Below, piece by piece: positions 41,801-49,650 of a stretch of 64,000 nt of DNA (position 1 is its first letter; each line of letters starts with the position of its first letter). Source of the stretch: Halomonas nitroreducens (GTDB lineage Bacteria > Pseudomonadota > Gammaproteobacteria > Pseudomonadales > Halomonadaceae); assembly GCF_003966155.1 (NCBI RefSeq), contig NZ_RXNS01000020.1:17941-81940 (forward strand), in the 5' to 3' direction. The notes below the pieces were generated by a model. It ran no database searches. It worked only from the letters and a program-made list of their open reading frames with translations, and was not told where the DNA came from. The position numbers and the translations under genes were made by a program.

Positions 41801-43672
41801 GTCTTCGGCAACGGCATGCTGCTCTCCGACAAGATTCGCCTGGTGGGGGCCTTCAACCACCTGCATATCTTCGTCGACCCAGCCCCGGACGCCGCCGCCA
41901 GCTTCGCCGAGCGCCAGCGCCTGTTCGCGCTGCCACGCTCCAGTTGGGAGGACTACGACACCTCGCTGATCAGCCAGGGCGGCGGCATCTTCCCGCGCAG
42001 TGCCAAGTCGATTCGCATCACGCCGCAAATGAAGCAGGCCTTCGACATCCGCGAGGACCGGCTCTCGCCCAACGAGCTGATTCGCGCCATGCTGGTGTCC
42101 CGGGTCGACCTGATCTGGAACGGCGGGATCGGGACCTACGTCAAGAGCAGCGAGGAGACCGATGCCCAGGTCGGCGACAAGGCCAATGACGCCCTGCGCA
42201 TCGATGGTCGGGACCTCAATTGCCGCGTGGTCGGCGAGGGCGGCAACCTCGGCCTGACCCAGCGTGGCCGGATGGAGGCCGCCGCCAAGGGCGTACGCGT
42301 CAATACCGACTTCATCGACAATGCCGGCGGGGTCAACTGCTCCGACCACGAGGTCAACATCAAGATCCTCATCGACGAGGTGGTGGCTCGGGGCGACATG
42401 ACCGAGAAGCAGCGCAACCAGCTGCTCGCCGAGATGACCGAGGAGGTGTCCGACCTGGTGCTGCTGGACAATTATCGCCAGACCCAGGCTCTGGACCTTG
42501 CCGAGCGGCTCTCCCAGAAGGGCATCGGCCCCTTCCGTCGCTTCATCAGCGAGCTCGAGGCCGCCGGCCAGATCGACCGTGAGCTGGAGTTTCTGCCCAG
42601 CGACGAGGAGCTGCAGGAGCGGACCCTTCATCATCAGGGCATGACCCTGCCGGAGCTCTCGGTGTTGATCTCCTACGCCAAGAGCGTGCTCAAGGGGGAC
42701 CTGATCGCCTCCGACGTGCCGGATGACCCGACCATCATGCGTTACGTGGAGCGTATCTTCCCCGCGGTGCTGGTCGAGCGCTACCGCGACGAGATGTACG
42801 AGCACCGCCTGAAGCGCGAGATCGTGGCGACCCAGGTGGCCAACGACATGATCGACCACATGGGGGTGGTCTTCGTGCGCCGCCTGATCGACTCCACCGG
42901 GGCCGGTCGCGCGGACATCGCGCGGGCCTATGTCATTGCTCGGGACAGCTTCCAGCTGGCGCGCACCTGGGAGCAGGTCGAGGCGCTGGACAATCAGGTA
43001 CCGACTCAGGTGCAGTATTCGATGATGCTCGACCTGATGCGCATGCTGCGCCGGGCCACCCGCTGGTTCCTGCGCCAGCGCAGCGGCATGACCACCCGGG
43101 ATGCCATCGACTACTTCGCCCCGCGCCTGGCCCAGCTGCAGGAGAACATCGGCAAGCGTCTGCGTGGCGAGGAGCATACCCAGTGGCAGCAGCGTCGTGA
43201 CGAGCTGGTCGAGGCCGGTGTGCCCGAGGCCCTGGCCAGCACCGTGGCCGCGGCGAACAGCCTGTATGCGGCGCTGGGCATCATCCACACCGCGCGGCAG
43301 ACCGGCGACAAGCCCCAGCGGGTCGCCGAGATCTTCTACGAGGTCGGTGCGCGTCTGGAGTTGCCGTGGATCCTGCAGCAGGTCACCCGCCTTGAAGTCA
43401 CCGACAGCTGGCAGGCCAAGGCCCGGGAGACCTTCCGCGATGACATCGAGCGCCAGCAGCTGGCGCTGACGGCCAGCGTGCTGGGCATGGAGGATGGGCC
43501 CCGCGAGACCGCCGAGCGGGTTGATCGCTGGCTGTCGCTGCACGAGAGCATGCACGGCCGCTGGTGCCGGCTGATCGACGAGGTCGGCAGTGGCAGCCAG
43601 GGAGGCTTCCCGCTGTTCGCCGTCGCGGTCCGCGAGCTGGTGGACCTGGCCGAGAGCAACAGCGAGGCTTAG
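38831..43672 (+). CDS. gdhB: NAD-specific glutamate dehydrogenase, large type
   Basis: Protein of 1613 aa, close to the roughly 1600-1620 aa of the Pseudomonas/Streptomyces GDH-180 class. It deaminates glutamate to 2-oxoglutarate with NAD+. The long N-terminal part carries ACT-like regulatory regions ([19 protein letters not shown]); the catalytic part near residues 810-1170 shows [23 protein letters not shown], the lysine in [13 protein letters not shown] (about 847) and [11 protein letters not shown]. It acts in the cytosol, feeding amino-acid carbon to the TCA cycle, and would drain the glutamate produced by GabT. It is monocistronic. Confidence 0.96.
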   Translation: [1613 protein letters not shown]

Positions 43673-43743
43673 GGCTCGTTGCCGAACGGCATGCGAGAAG
43701 AGCTCCGGGGGCAAGCCGCAGCGCAGGTCTTTTGACCGGGAAT

Positions 43744-43784
43744 GGCAAAAGTAGCGCCCAGGGACGGGCCTACAGCGCCTCTCG
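43744..43784. repeat. Second copy of the intergenic repeat core
   Basis: GGCAAAAGTAGCGCCCAGGG followed by ACGGGCCTACAGCGCCTCTCG closely matches the reverse complement of 19419-19458, differing at a handful of positions. It sits between gdhB and mgtE. Flanking GGCTCGTT (43673-43680) and AACGAGCTC (about 43802-43810) may be inverted ends. Confidence 0.65.
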
Positions 43785-43840
43785 CGGGTGGTCCGGCGCC
43801 GAACGAGCTCATCCCTTGGTCCCAGACGGTACCGGAAACG

Positions 43841-43868
43841 CGAACCCCCGCCAGATGGCGGGGGTTCG
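43841..43868. terminator. Bidirectional terminator-like hairpin
   Basis: CGAACCCCCGCC / GGCGGGGGTTCG with an AGAT loop lies between the convergent gdhB and mgtE genes, 29 bp from the mgtE stop. Confidence 0.8.
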
Positions 43869-43897
43869 TCGTTCCAGGCCGGGATGGCGGGGACGGG

Positions 43898-45250
43898 TTA
43901 CAGCAGGAAGAGCGTGGCCAGGCCCAAAAAGGACATGAAGCCGACCACGTCGGTGACCGTGGTCAGCACCACCGAGCCCGACAGGGCCGGGTCGATGCCC
44001 ACCCGCTTGAGCAGCAACGGGATGACGATGCCGGCCACGCCGGCGGCCAGCATGTTGATCACCAGGGCCGCGGCGATGATCATGCCGATGCCGAGGTTGC
44101 CGAACCAGGCTACCGCCAGGGCCGCCACCACCAGGGCCCACAGCAGGCCATTCAGGGCGGCGATGCCGACCTCCTTGCGCAGCAGCCAGTTGCTGTTGGT
44201 ACGACTGATCTGGCCCAGCGCCAGGCCGCGGATGGCCAGGGTCAGGGTCTGGCTGCCGGCGATCCCTCCCATGCTGGCGACGATCGGCATCAGCACCGCC
44301 AGGGCCACCAGCTGGTCGAGGGCCGCCTCGAAGCGCCCGATCACCCAGGCGGCCAGGAAGGCCGTGAGTAGGTTGATGCCTAGCCACACTGCCCGGCGCT
44401 TGGCGCTGGGCAGCACCGGGGCGAAGAGGTCCTCCTCCTCGTCGAGGCCTGCCATGTTCATCAGCGCCTGCTCGGAATGCTCGCGGATGACGTCGACGAT
44501 GTCGTCGATGACGATGCGGCCGAGCAGCAGTCCCTGGTCGTCGACCACCGGCGCCGAGACCAGGTCGTGGGTCTGGAAGAGGGTGGCCACGTCCCGGGAC
44601 TTCATGGTCACCTGGATACTGTCCACCTCCGGGTCCATCAGGTCGGCCACCGCGCTCTCGGGGTCGTTGGCCACCAGTCTCGCCAGCGACAGCACGCCCA
44701 TGAACAGGCCGTTGCGGTCGACCACCATCAGCGAATGGGTGTTGTCCGGCACGGCCTCCTTCCAGCGCAGGAAGCGTTGCACCGTCTCCAGGCTGACGTC
44801 GGCCCGCACGGCGATGGTGTCGGTGCGCATGAGGCGCCCGGCCGAGTCCTCCTCGAAGGCCAGGGTCTCCTGCAGGCGGGTGCGCTGCAGCTCGTCCATG
44901 GAGCGCAGCATGTCCTCGGCGACCAGCTGGGGCAGGTCCTCGAAGATCTCGGCCAGGTCGGTGGTGTCGAGGCTCGAGGTGGCCGCGACGATCTCGGCAT
45001 GGTCCATGTCGTCGATCAGGGTGCTGCGGACCTCGTCATGGACATGCAGCAGCACTTCGCCGTCGACTTCCTGGGGAACACGCTCCCAGAGTCGGATCCG
45101 CTCGCTGGGCGGCAGCGACTCCAGCAGCAGGGCGACCTCCGCGGGTTCCAGGTCGGCGATGACGTCGTCGACCCGCTCCAGGTGCTCTTGTTCGAGGGCC
45201 AGGTGAATGCGCGACAGGCGGTGTTCCAGCGTCTCGGTTGTCTCGGTCAT
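43898..45250 (-). CDS. mgtE: MgtE family magnesium transporter
   Basis: Protein of 450 aa from ATG 45250 (CAGGGAG about 7 bp upstream), the usual MgtE length. It has the superhelical N domain with LLLESLPPSERIRLWERVP, two CBS domains (about 135-260), a plug helix, and five membrane spans. The pore region shows GIAGSQTLTLAIRGLALGQI and a C-terminal LSGSVVLTTVTDVVGFMSFLG. It is a Mg2+ channel gated by cytosolic Mg2+. A perfect 8-bp inverted repeat lies in its leader and also near the divergent ferritin gene. Confidence 0.94.
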   Translation of the reverse strand: MTETTETLEHRLSRIHLALEQEHLERVDDVIADLEPAEVALLLESLPPSERIRLWERVPQEVDGEVLLHVHDEVRSTLIDDMDHAEIVAATSSLDTTDLAEIFEDLPQLVAEDMLRSMDELQRTRLQETLAFEEDSAGRLMRTDTIAVRADVSLETVQRFLRWKEAVPDNTHSLMVVDRNGLFMGVLSLARLVANDPESAVADLMDPEVDSIQVTMKSRDVATLFQTHDLVSAPVVDDQGLLLGRIVIDDIVDVIREHSEQALMNMAGLDEEEDLFAPVLPSAKRRAVWLGINLLTAFLAAWVIGRFEAALDQLVALAVLMPIVASMGGIAGSQTLTLAIRGLALGQISRTNSNWLLRKEVGIAALNGLLWALVVAALAVAWFGNLGIGMIIAAALVINMLAAGVAGIVIPLLLKRVGIDPALSGSVVLTTVTDVVGFMSFLGLATLFLL

Positions 45251-45272
45251 GTCGTCTCCCTGGCAACGCGTC

Positions 45273-45297
45273 ATCGAGGCTGACTGGTGGCCTCGAT
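45273..45297. promoter_or_regulatory. Inverted repeat between mgtE and the EncFtn gene
   Basis: ATCGAGGC / GCCTCGAT, perfect 8-bp arms with a 9-bp spacer, in the 103-bp divergent gap. It could be an operator for either gene or a leader hairpin for mgtE. It does not match a Fur box. Confidence 0.4.
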
Positions 45298-45353
45298 GTG
45301 TCCTATGTTGGACCCCTGATCTGTGCTTCAGTAGACCACAAAAGGAGCGTCAC

Positions 45354-45644
45354 ATGGCAGGTGCCAGCGAGGGCTATCATGAGCCGGTCGAGGAACTCAC
45401 CGGCGAGACACGCGACTACCACCGGGCCATCGTCTCGTTGATGGAGGAGCTCGAGGCAGTCGACTGGTACAACCAGCGGGTGGACGCCTGCCGGGATGAC
45501 GAATTGCGCAAGATTCTCGAGCACAACCGCGACGAGGAGAAGGAGCACGCAGCGATGACCCTGGAGTGGTTGCGCCGCCGCGACCCGACCCTGGACAAGC
45601 ACCTGCGGGCGTTTCTGTTCCGCGAAGGTGACATCGGCCACTGA
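45354..45644 (+). CDS. Encapsulated-ferritin (EncFtn) family protein, stand-alone
   Basis: Protein of 96 aa from ATG 45354 (AAAGGAG 6 bp upstream). It closely resembles the Rhodospirillum rubrum encapsulated ferritin Rru_A0973, with the same numbering: ferroxidase residues E32, E62 and H65, entry-site residues E31, E34, W38 and Y39, in the motifs SLMEELEAVDWY and RDEEKEHAAMTLEWL. Family members are two-helix half-ferritins that assemble as ring decamers, build the di-iron site at a dimer interface, and normally work inside an encapsulin shell. Here the protein stops at FREGDIGH, so no loading-peptide tail is evident, and no encapsulin gene is adjacent or elsewhere in the window. Iron oxidation is expected; where the iron is stored is unknown. 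Confidence 0.88.
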   Translation: MAGASEGYHEPVEELTGETRDYHRAIVSLMEELEAVDWYNQRVDACRDDELRKILEHNRDEEKEHAAMTLEWLRRRDPTLDKHLRAFLFREGDIGH

Positions 45645-45663
45645 CCCCGGCACGACCAGCGAA

Positions 45664-45696
45664 CGACGAACCCCGCCCCTCGGCGGGGTTCGTCGT
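45664..45696 (+). terminator. Terminator after the EncFtn gene
   Basis: ACGACGAACCCCGCC / GGCGGGGTTCGTCGT with a tiny CCTC loop, 20 bp after the stop codon and directly ahead of the pyrD promoter-like TATACT at 45713-45718. Confidence 0.8.
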
Positions 45697-45766
45697 CGTG
45701 GGGCGGCTGCGCTATACTCGCGCCCCGATTCGGCCCCGTGCCCCCCGCCGCCCGTCAGGAGATGTC

Positions 45767-46789
45767 ATGTATTCGCTTGCCCGCTCGCTGCTGTTCCGCC
45801 TCGACGCCGAGAAGGCCCATTCGGTCGCGCTCTCGACGCTGGACCTGGCTGAACGCCTCGGGTTGTCGGGACGGCTTGCCGGGGGGCGGGTCGAGGACCC
45901 GGTGGAGCTGATGGGCCTGCGCTTCCCCAATCGCGTCGGCCTGGCCGCGGGACTCGACAAGAACGCCGATCATCTGGATGCCCTTGGGGCCCTGGGCTTC
46001 GGCTTCGTCGAGGTGGGCACCGTGACGCCCAAGCCCCAGGATGGCAACCCCAAGCCGCGACTGTTCCGCCTGCCCGAGGCCGGAGCCATCATCAATCGCA
46101 TGGGCTTCAACAACGCCGGCGTCGACCATCTGGTCGAGCAGGTCCGTCGCTCCCGCTACGCGGGCGTGATCGGCATCAATATCGGCAAGAACCTGACCAC
46201 GCCCGTGGAGCATGCGGCGGACGACTACCTCGTCTGCCTGCGCAAGGTGCATGCCCATGCCCACTACATCACGGTGAACATCTCCTCGCCGAATACCCCG
46301 GGGCTTCGCAACCTGCAGTTCGGCGAGCACCTGGACCAGCTGCTGGGGACCCTGCGCGAGGAGGCGAGTCGGCTCGATCGTGAAAGCGGCCGCCGCGTGC
46401 CCTTGGCGGTGAAGATCGCCCCCGACATGGACGCCGAGGAGGTGGGGCTGGTCGCCAAGAGCCTCGCGAGCAATGGCATCGATGCGGTGATCGCCACCAA
46501 CACCACCATCTCCCGGGAGGCGGTCGCGGGCCAACCCGGTGCCGAGGAGCAGGGCGGCCTCTCGGGGCGGCCGGTGTTCGAGCCTTCCAACGCGGTGATC
46601 CGCGAGCTGCGCCGCCACCTGCCGACCATGCCGATCATCGGGGTGGGCGGCATCGACAGCGGCCAGGCCGCGCTGGCCAAGGTCGAGGCCGGTGCCGACC
46701 TGATACAGCTCTATTCCGGCTTCATCTATCGCGGGCCGGGCCTGGTGGGGGAGTGCGCCCGAGCGTTGCAGGCGCGGCACTGGATCTGA
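45767..46789 (+). CDS. pyrD: Dihydroorotate dehydrogenase (quinone), class 2
   Basis: Protein of 340 aa from ATG 45767 (CAGGAGA upstream). The N-terminal helix (MYSLARSLLFRLDAEKAHS) marks the membrane-associated class 2 enzyme, which passes electrons to quinone. The FMN barrel shows GLAAGLDKNADH, NRMGFNNAGVD, IGINIGKN, the catalytic-base serine region NISSPNTPGLRNLQ, and VGGIDSGQ. Fourth step of pyrimidine synthesis. Confidence 0.96.
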   Translation: MYSLARSLLFRLDAEKAHSVALSTLDLAERLGLSGRLAGGRVEDPVELMGLRFPNRVGLAAGLDKNADHLDALGALGFGFVEVGTVTPKPQDGNPKPRLFRLPEAGAIINRMGFNNAGVDHLVEQVRRSRYAGVIGINIGKNLTTPVEHAADDYLVCLRKVHAHAHYITVNISSPNTPGLRNLQFGEHLDQLLGTLREEASRLDRESGRRVPLAVKIAPDMDAEEVGLVAKSLASNGIDAVIATNTTISREAVAGQPGAEEQGGLSGRPVFEPSNAVIRELRRHLPTMPIIGVGGIDSGQAALAKVEAGADLIQLYSGFIYRGPGLVGECARALQARHWI

Positions 46790-46797
46790 GAGGCACT

Positions 46798-46825
46798 AAA
46801 AAGCCCATGGCTCGGCCATGGGCTT
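46798..46825 (-). terminator. Intrinsic terminator of rmf
   Basis: AAGCCCATGGC / GCCATGGGCTT with a TCG loop; on the minus strand the stem is followed by TTTTT, 48 bp after the rmf stop. On the plus strand it also closes pyrD, without a U-run. Confidence 0.85.
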
Positions 46826-46872
46826 GAGGGGTTCGTTCTGTCGACGAACGGCGATCCACCCGGGCTAGGGGG

Positions 46873-47079
46873 TCAGATCACCATGGGGTTCTTGTGAATA
46901 CCGGAGACGCCCGTCATGCCGGACCACTGATCTCCACGACCTTCACGCCAACCGCTCATCCAGTACTCGCGTAGATTGATATCTTGACTCGGACAGTCAT
47001 CACGGGAACGACCTGAGAGACCTGCCTTGTACCCATGGACATAGGCACGCTGGAAGCGATCACGTTTCTGTCGTTTCAT
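46873..47079 (-). CDS. rmf: Ribosome modulation factor
   Basis: Protein of 68 aa, basic. MKRQKRDRFQRAYVHGYKAGLSGRSRDDCP, W-Met-Ser-Gly-Trp-Arg-Glu-Gly-Arg (YWMSGWREGRGDQW) are diagnostic of RMF, which dimerises 70S ribosomes to 100S in stationary phase. An AGAGG-type ribosome site lies close upstream. The leader contains several hairpins (next entry). Confidence 0.96.
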   Translation of the reverse strand: MKRQKRDRFQRAYVHGYKAGLSGRSRDDCPSQDINLREYWMSGWREGRGDQWSGMTGVSGIHKNPMVI

Positions 47080-47111
47080 TGGACTACCTCTTGCTAAGGT
47101 ACCGATGGAAT

Positions 47112-47214
47112 TTGACGCTCAAGAGGGCGTCAAACCCGTGTTGTCGGGTCCCGAGAGGCGGCGTGAGACGCCGCCAGTGAGAAAGACCCATTGACAGGAA
47201 CGCATGCGTTGTCA
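47112..47214 (-). promoter_or_regulatory. Hairpin-rich leader of rmf
   Basis: Within 103 bp upstream of rmf are four inverted repeats: TTGACGC/GCGTCAA (47112-47133), ACCCG/CGGGT (47134-47149), GGCGGCGT/ACGCCGCC (47157-47175), and TGACA-AACGCATGCGTT-GTCA (47192-47214). They suggest a structured, possibly stability- or translation-controlling 5' UTR for rmf, with the outermost perhaps an operator. The rest of the 257-bp gap holds the rlmKL promoter region without clear motifs. Confidence 0.5.
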
Positions 47215-47336
47215 GGTAGCTACCAACTCATAGATAGCGCAACCCGGTCATCGCTGTCGACAACTGATTTGTAACAAGACGTACACTCGGTCGTCACGCT
47301 AACGAGGCGGCTAGATGCCACGCCGATGGACATCCC

Positions 47337-49556
47337 ATGAGCATTACACGACAACCTGATACCCACGCCTTCCTGGCCACCTGTCCCAAGGGCCTCGAGC
47401 TGCTGCTGGCCGACGAGTTGGCCGGCCTGGGCGCCGAGCCCGGCAAGACCACCGTGGCCGGCGTGCATTTCCGTGCCGACCTGGCTGGGGCCTACCGCGC
47501 CTGTCTCTGGTCGCGCCTGGCCAACCGCGTGGTGCTTTGCCTGGCCCGGGAGGAGGGCATCGAGACGCCCGAGCAGCTTCGCGCGGCCACCGCCGCGGTG
47601 GACTGGCGGGCCCACCTGGCCCCCGGGGCGACCCTGGCGGTGGACTTTCACGGTCGCTCCGAGGCGATCCGCCACACCCGATTCGGAGCCCAGACGGTCA
47701 AGGACGGGGTGGTGGATCGCTTGCACACCGAGGGACAGGTCAGGCCCGACGTGGATACCCGGCGGCCCGACCTGCGCCTCTATGCCCACCTGCACCGGGG
47801 GCGCCTGCTCCTGGGGGTGGACCTCTCAGGCGACAGCCTGCATCGCCGCGGCTATCGCCGCGACGTGGGCCATGCCCCGCTCAAGGAGAACCTGGCGGCG
47901 GCGCTGCTGGTGCGGGCCGGCTGGCCGGCGCTGGCCCGTGAGGGCGCGCCGCTGGTGGATCCCCTGTGCGGGGCCGGGACCCTGCTGATCGAGGCGGCGA
48001 TGATCGCGGCCGACATGGCGCCCAACCTGCACCGCGAGCGTTTCGGCTTTCACGGCTGGGCCGGTCACGACCCGGCCCTCTGGCGCGAGCTCAGGCGCGA
48101 GGCCGAGGCCCGGGCGAGCATCGGCCGCAAGCGCTGCCGATGCCGCCTCTACGGCTTCGACCAGAGCCCGCCGGCGCTGTCGGCGGCCAAGGCCAACGCC
48201 ATGCGCGCCGGCATCCCGGCGCTGATCGAGCTCCAGGGGGGCAGCGTGAGCGACCTGACCCGGCCGGCGACGCTCGGCGAGCAGGACCGGGGGCTGCTGA
48301 TCACCAACCCGCCCTATGGCGAGCGTCTCGGCGAGCTGCCGGAACTGGTCGGCCTCTATGCGGCGCTCGGTGAGCGGGCGCGCCAAGCCTTCCCCGGCTG
48401 GCGCCTGGCGATCTTTACCGCCAATCCCGACCTCGGCCATCGCACGGGGCTGCGCGCCCACAAGCACTATTCGCTGAAGAACGGTCCCCTGGATGCCAGG
48501 CTGCTGTTGATGGACGTGCCGGAAGGCGAGGCCGGCGATGCCGGGGAGACGCCACAGGCGCCGGCATCCGCGCCGCGCTCCGAAGGCGCGCAGATGTTCG
48601 CCAACCGCCTCGAGAAGAACCGCAAGCGGCTGAAGAAGTGGCTCAAGCGCTCCGGCGAGACCTGTTACCGGCTCTACGACGCCGACATGCCCGAGTATGC
48701 CCTGGCGATCGACGTCTACGGTGACCGGGTGCATGTCCAGGAATACGCCGCCCCGAAGTCCGTGGATGCCGGCCAGGCCCAGAAGCGGCTCTTCGATGCC
48801 CTGGCGGTGATCCCCGAGGTGCTGGAGGTCGATCCGTCACGGGTGGTGGTCAAACGCCGCGAGCGCCAGAGTGGCCGGGCCCAGTACCAGAAGCAGGCGG
48901 CCAGCGGCGAGCGCTTCGAGGTTCGCGAGGGGCGGGCGCGGCTGTGGGTGAATCTGCGCGACTACCTCGACACCGGACTCTTCCTGGACCATCGCCCGGT
49001 ACGTCGCCTGCTGGCCGAGCTGGCCCCGGGCCAGCGCTTCCTCAACTTGTTCTGCTATACCGCCACGGCCACCGTGCAGGCGGCGCTTGGCACCGAGCGG
49101 GACGGCGGCGCCAGCGACAGCGTCAGCGTCGACCTGTCCAACACCTACCTCGACTGGGCGCGGGACAATTTTGCCCTCAACCGCCTGGACCCGTCGCGCC
49201 ACCGGGTGGTGCGGGACGACTGCCTGCACTGGCTGGAGACTGCCGGGGGGCAGTTCGACCTGATCTTCCTGGACCCCCCGACTTTCTCCAACTCCAAGAA
49301 GATGGCCGATACCCTGGACGTGCAGCGCGACCATGGCCGGCTCGTGCGCCTGGCCATGGCACGCCTGGCCCCGGGCGGGACCCTGGTGTTCTCCAACAAC
49401 CAGCGACGCTTCACGCTGGATGCCGACCTGGCTGCCAGCTTTGCCGTGGAGGATATCTCGGCGAAGACCTTCGACCCGGATTTCTCGAGACGCCCGGACC
49501 TGCACCACTGCTTCCTGATCCGTCACCCTCAGACCGGGGAGGGGCAGAGCGCATGA
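47337..49556 (+). CDS. rlmL: Bifunctional 23S rRNA methyltransferase RlmKL
   Basis: Protein of 739 aa. The N-terminal half has a THUMP domain and the RlmL methyltransferase (m2G2445), with DPLCGAGTLLIEAAMIAADMAP and catalytic NPPYGERL. The C-terminal half is RlmK (m7G2069), with DYLDTGLFLDHRP, LNLFCYTATATVQA and LDPPTFSNSKKM. Both domains are intact, as in the fused gammaproteobacterial protein. The enzyme acts on 23S rRNA during 50S assembly. Confidence 0.95.
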   Translation: MSITRQPDTHAFLATCPKGLELLLADELAGLGAEPGKTTVAGVHFRADLAGAYRACLWSRLANRVVLCLAREEGIETPEQLRAATAAVDWRAHLAPGATLAVDFHGRSEAIRHTRFGAQTVKDGVVDRLHTEGQVRPDVDTRRPDLRLYAHLHRGRLLLGVDLSGDSLHRRGYRRDVGHAPLKENLAAALLVRAGWPALAREGAPLVDPLCGAGTLLIEAAMIAADMAPNLHRERFGFHGWAGHDPALWRELRREAEARASIGRKRCRCRLYGFDQSPPALSAAKANAMRAGIPALIELQGGSVSDLTRPATLGEQDRGLLITNPPYGERLGELPELVGLYAALGERARQAFPGWRLAIFTANPDLGHRTGLRAHKHYSLKNGPLDARLLLMDVPEGEAGDAGETPQAPASAPRSEGAQMFANRLEKNRKRLKKWLKRSGETCYRLYDADMPEYALAIDVYGDRVHVQEYAAPKSVDAGQAQKRLFDALAVIPEVLEVDPSRVVVKRRERQSGRAQYQKQAASGERFEVREGRARLWVNLRDYLDTGLFLDHRPVRRLLAELAPGQRFLNLFCYTATATVQAALGTERDGGASDSVSVDLSNTYLDWARDNFALNRLDPSRHRVVRDDCLHWLETAGGQFDLIFLDPPTFSNSKKMADTLDVQRDHGRLVRLAMARLAPGGTLVFSNNQRRFTLDADLAASFAVEDISAKTFDPDFSRRPDLHHCFLIRHPQTGEGQSA

Positions 49557-49650
49557 GACCTGCGACCCACTCTCGATCTGCAAAACGCCGCCCGGACCAG
49601 CAGCATGGCTTCCTGATCCGTCACTGTCAGCTGGAAGATGGGGAGGAGGC

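Noticed and set aside
38834..43714. Very long minus-strand frame (over 1600 codons) opposite gdhB
   Set aside because: It is the antisense shadow of gdhB caused by high GC at third codon positions; its protein is His/Gln/Gly-rich without any domain.
45251..45353. Magnesium riboswitch (M-box or ykoK-type) in the mgtE leader
   Set aside because: The gap is only 103 bp with a single hairpin; the extended conserved architecture is not there.
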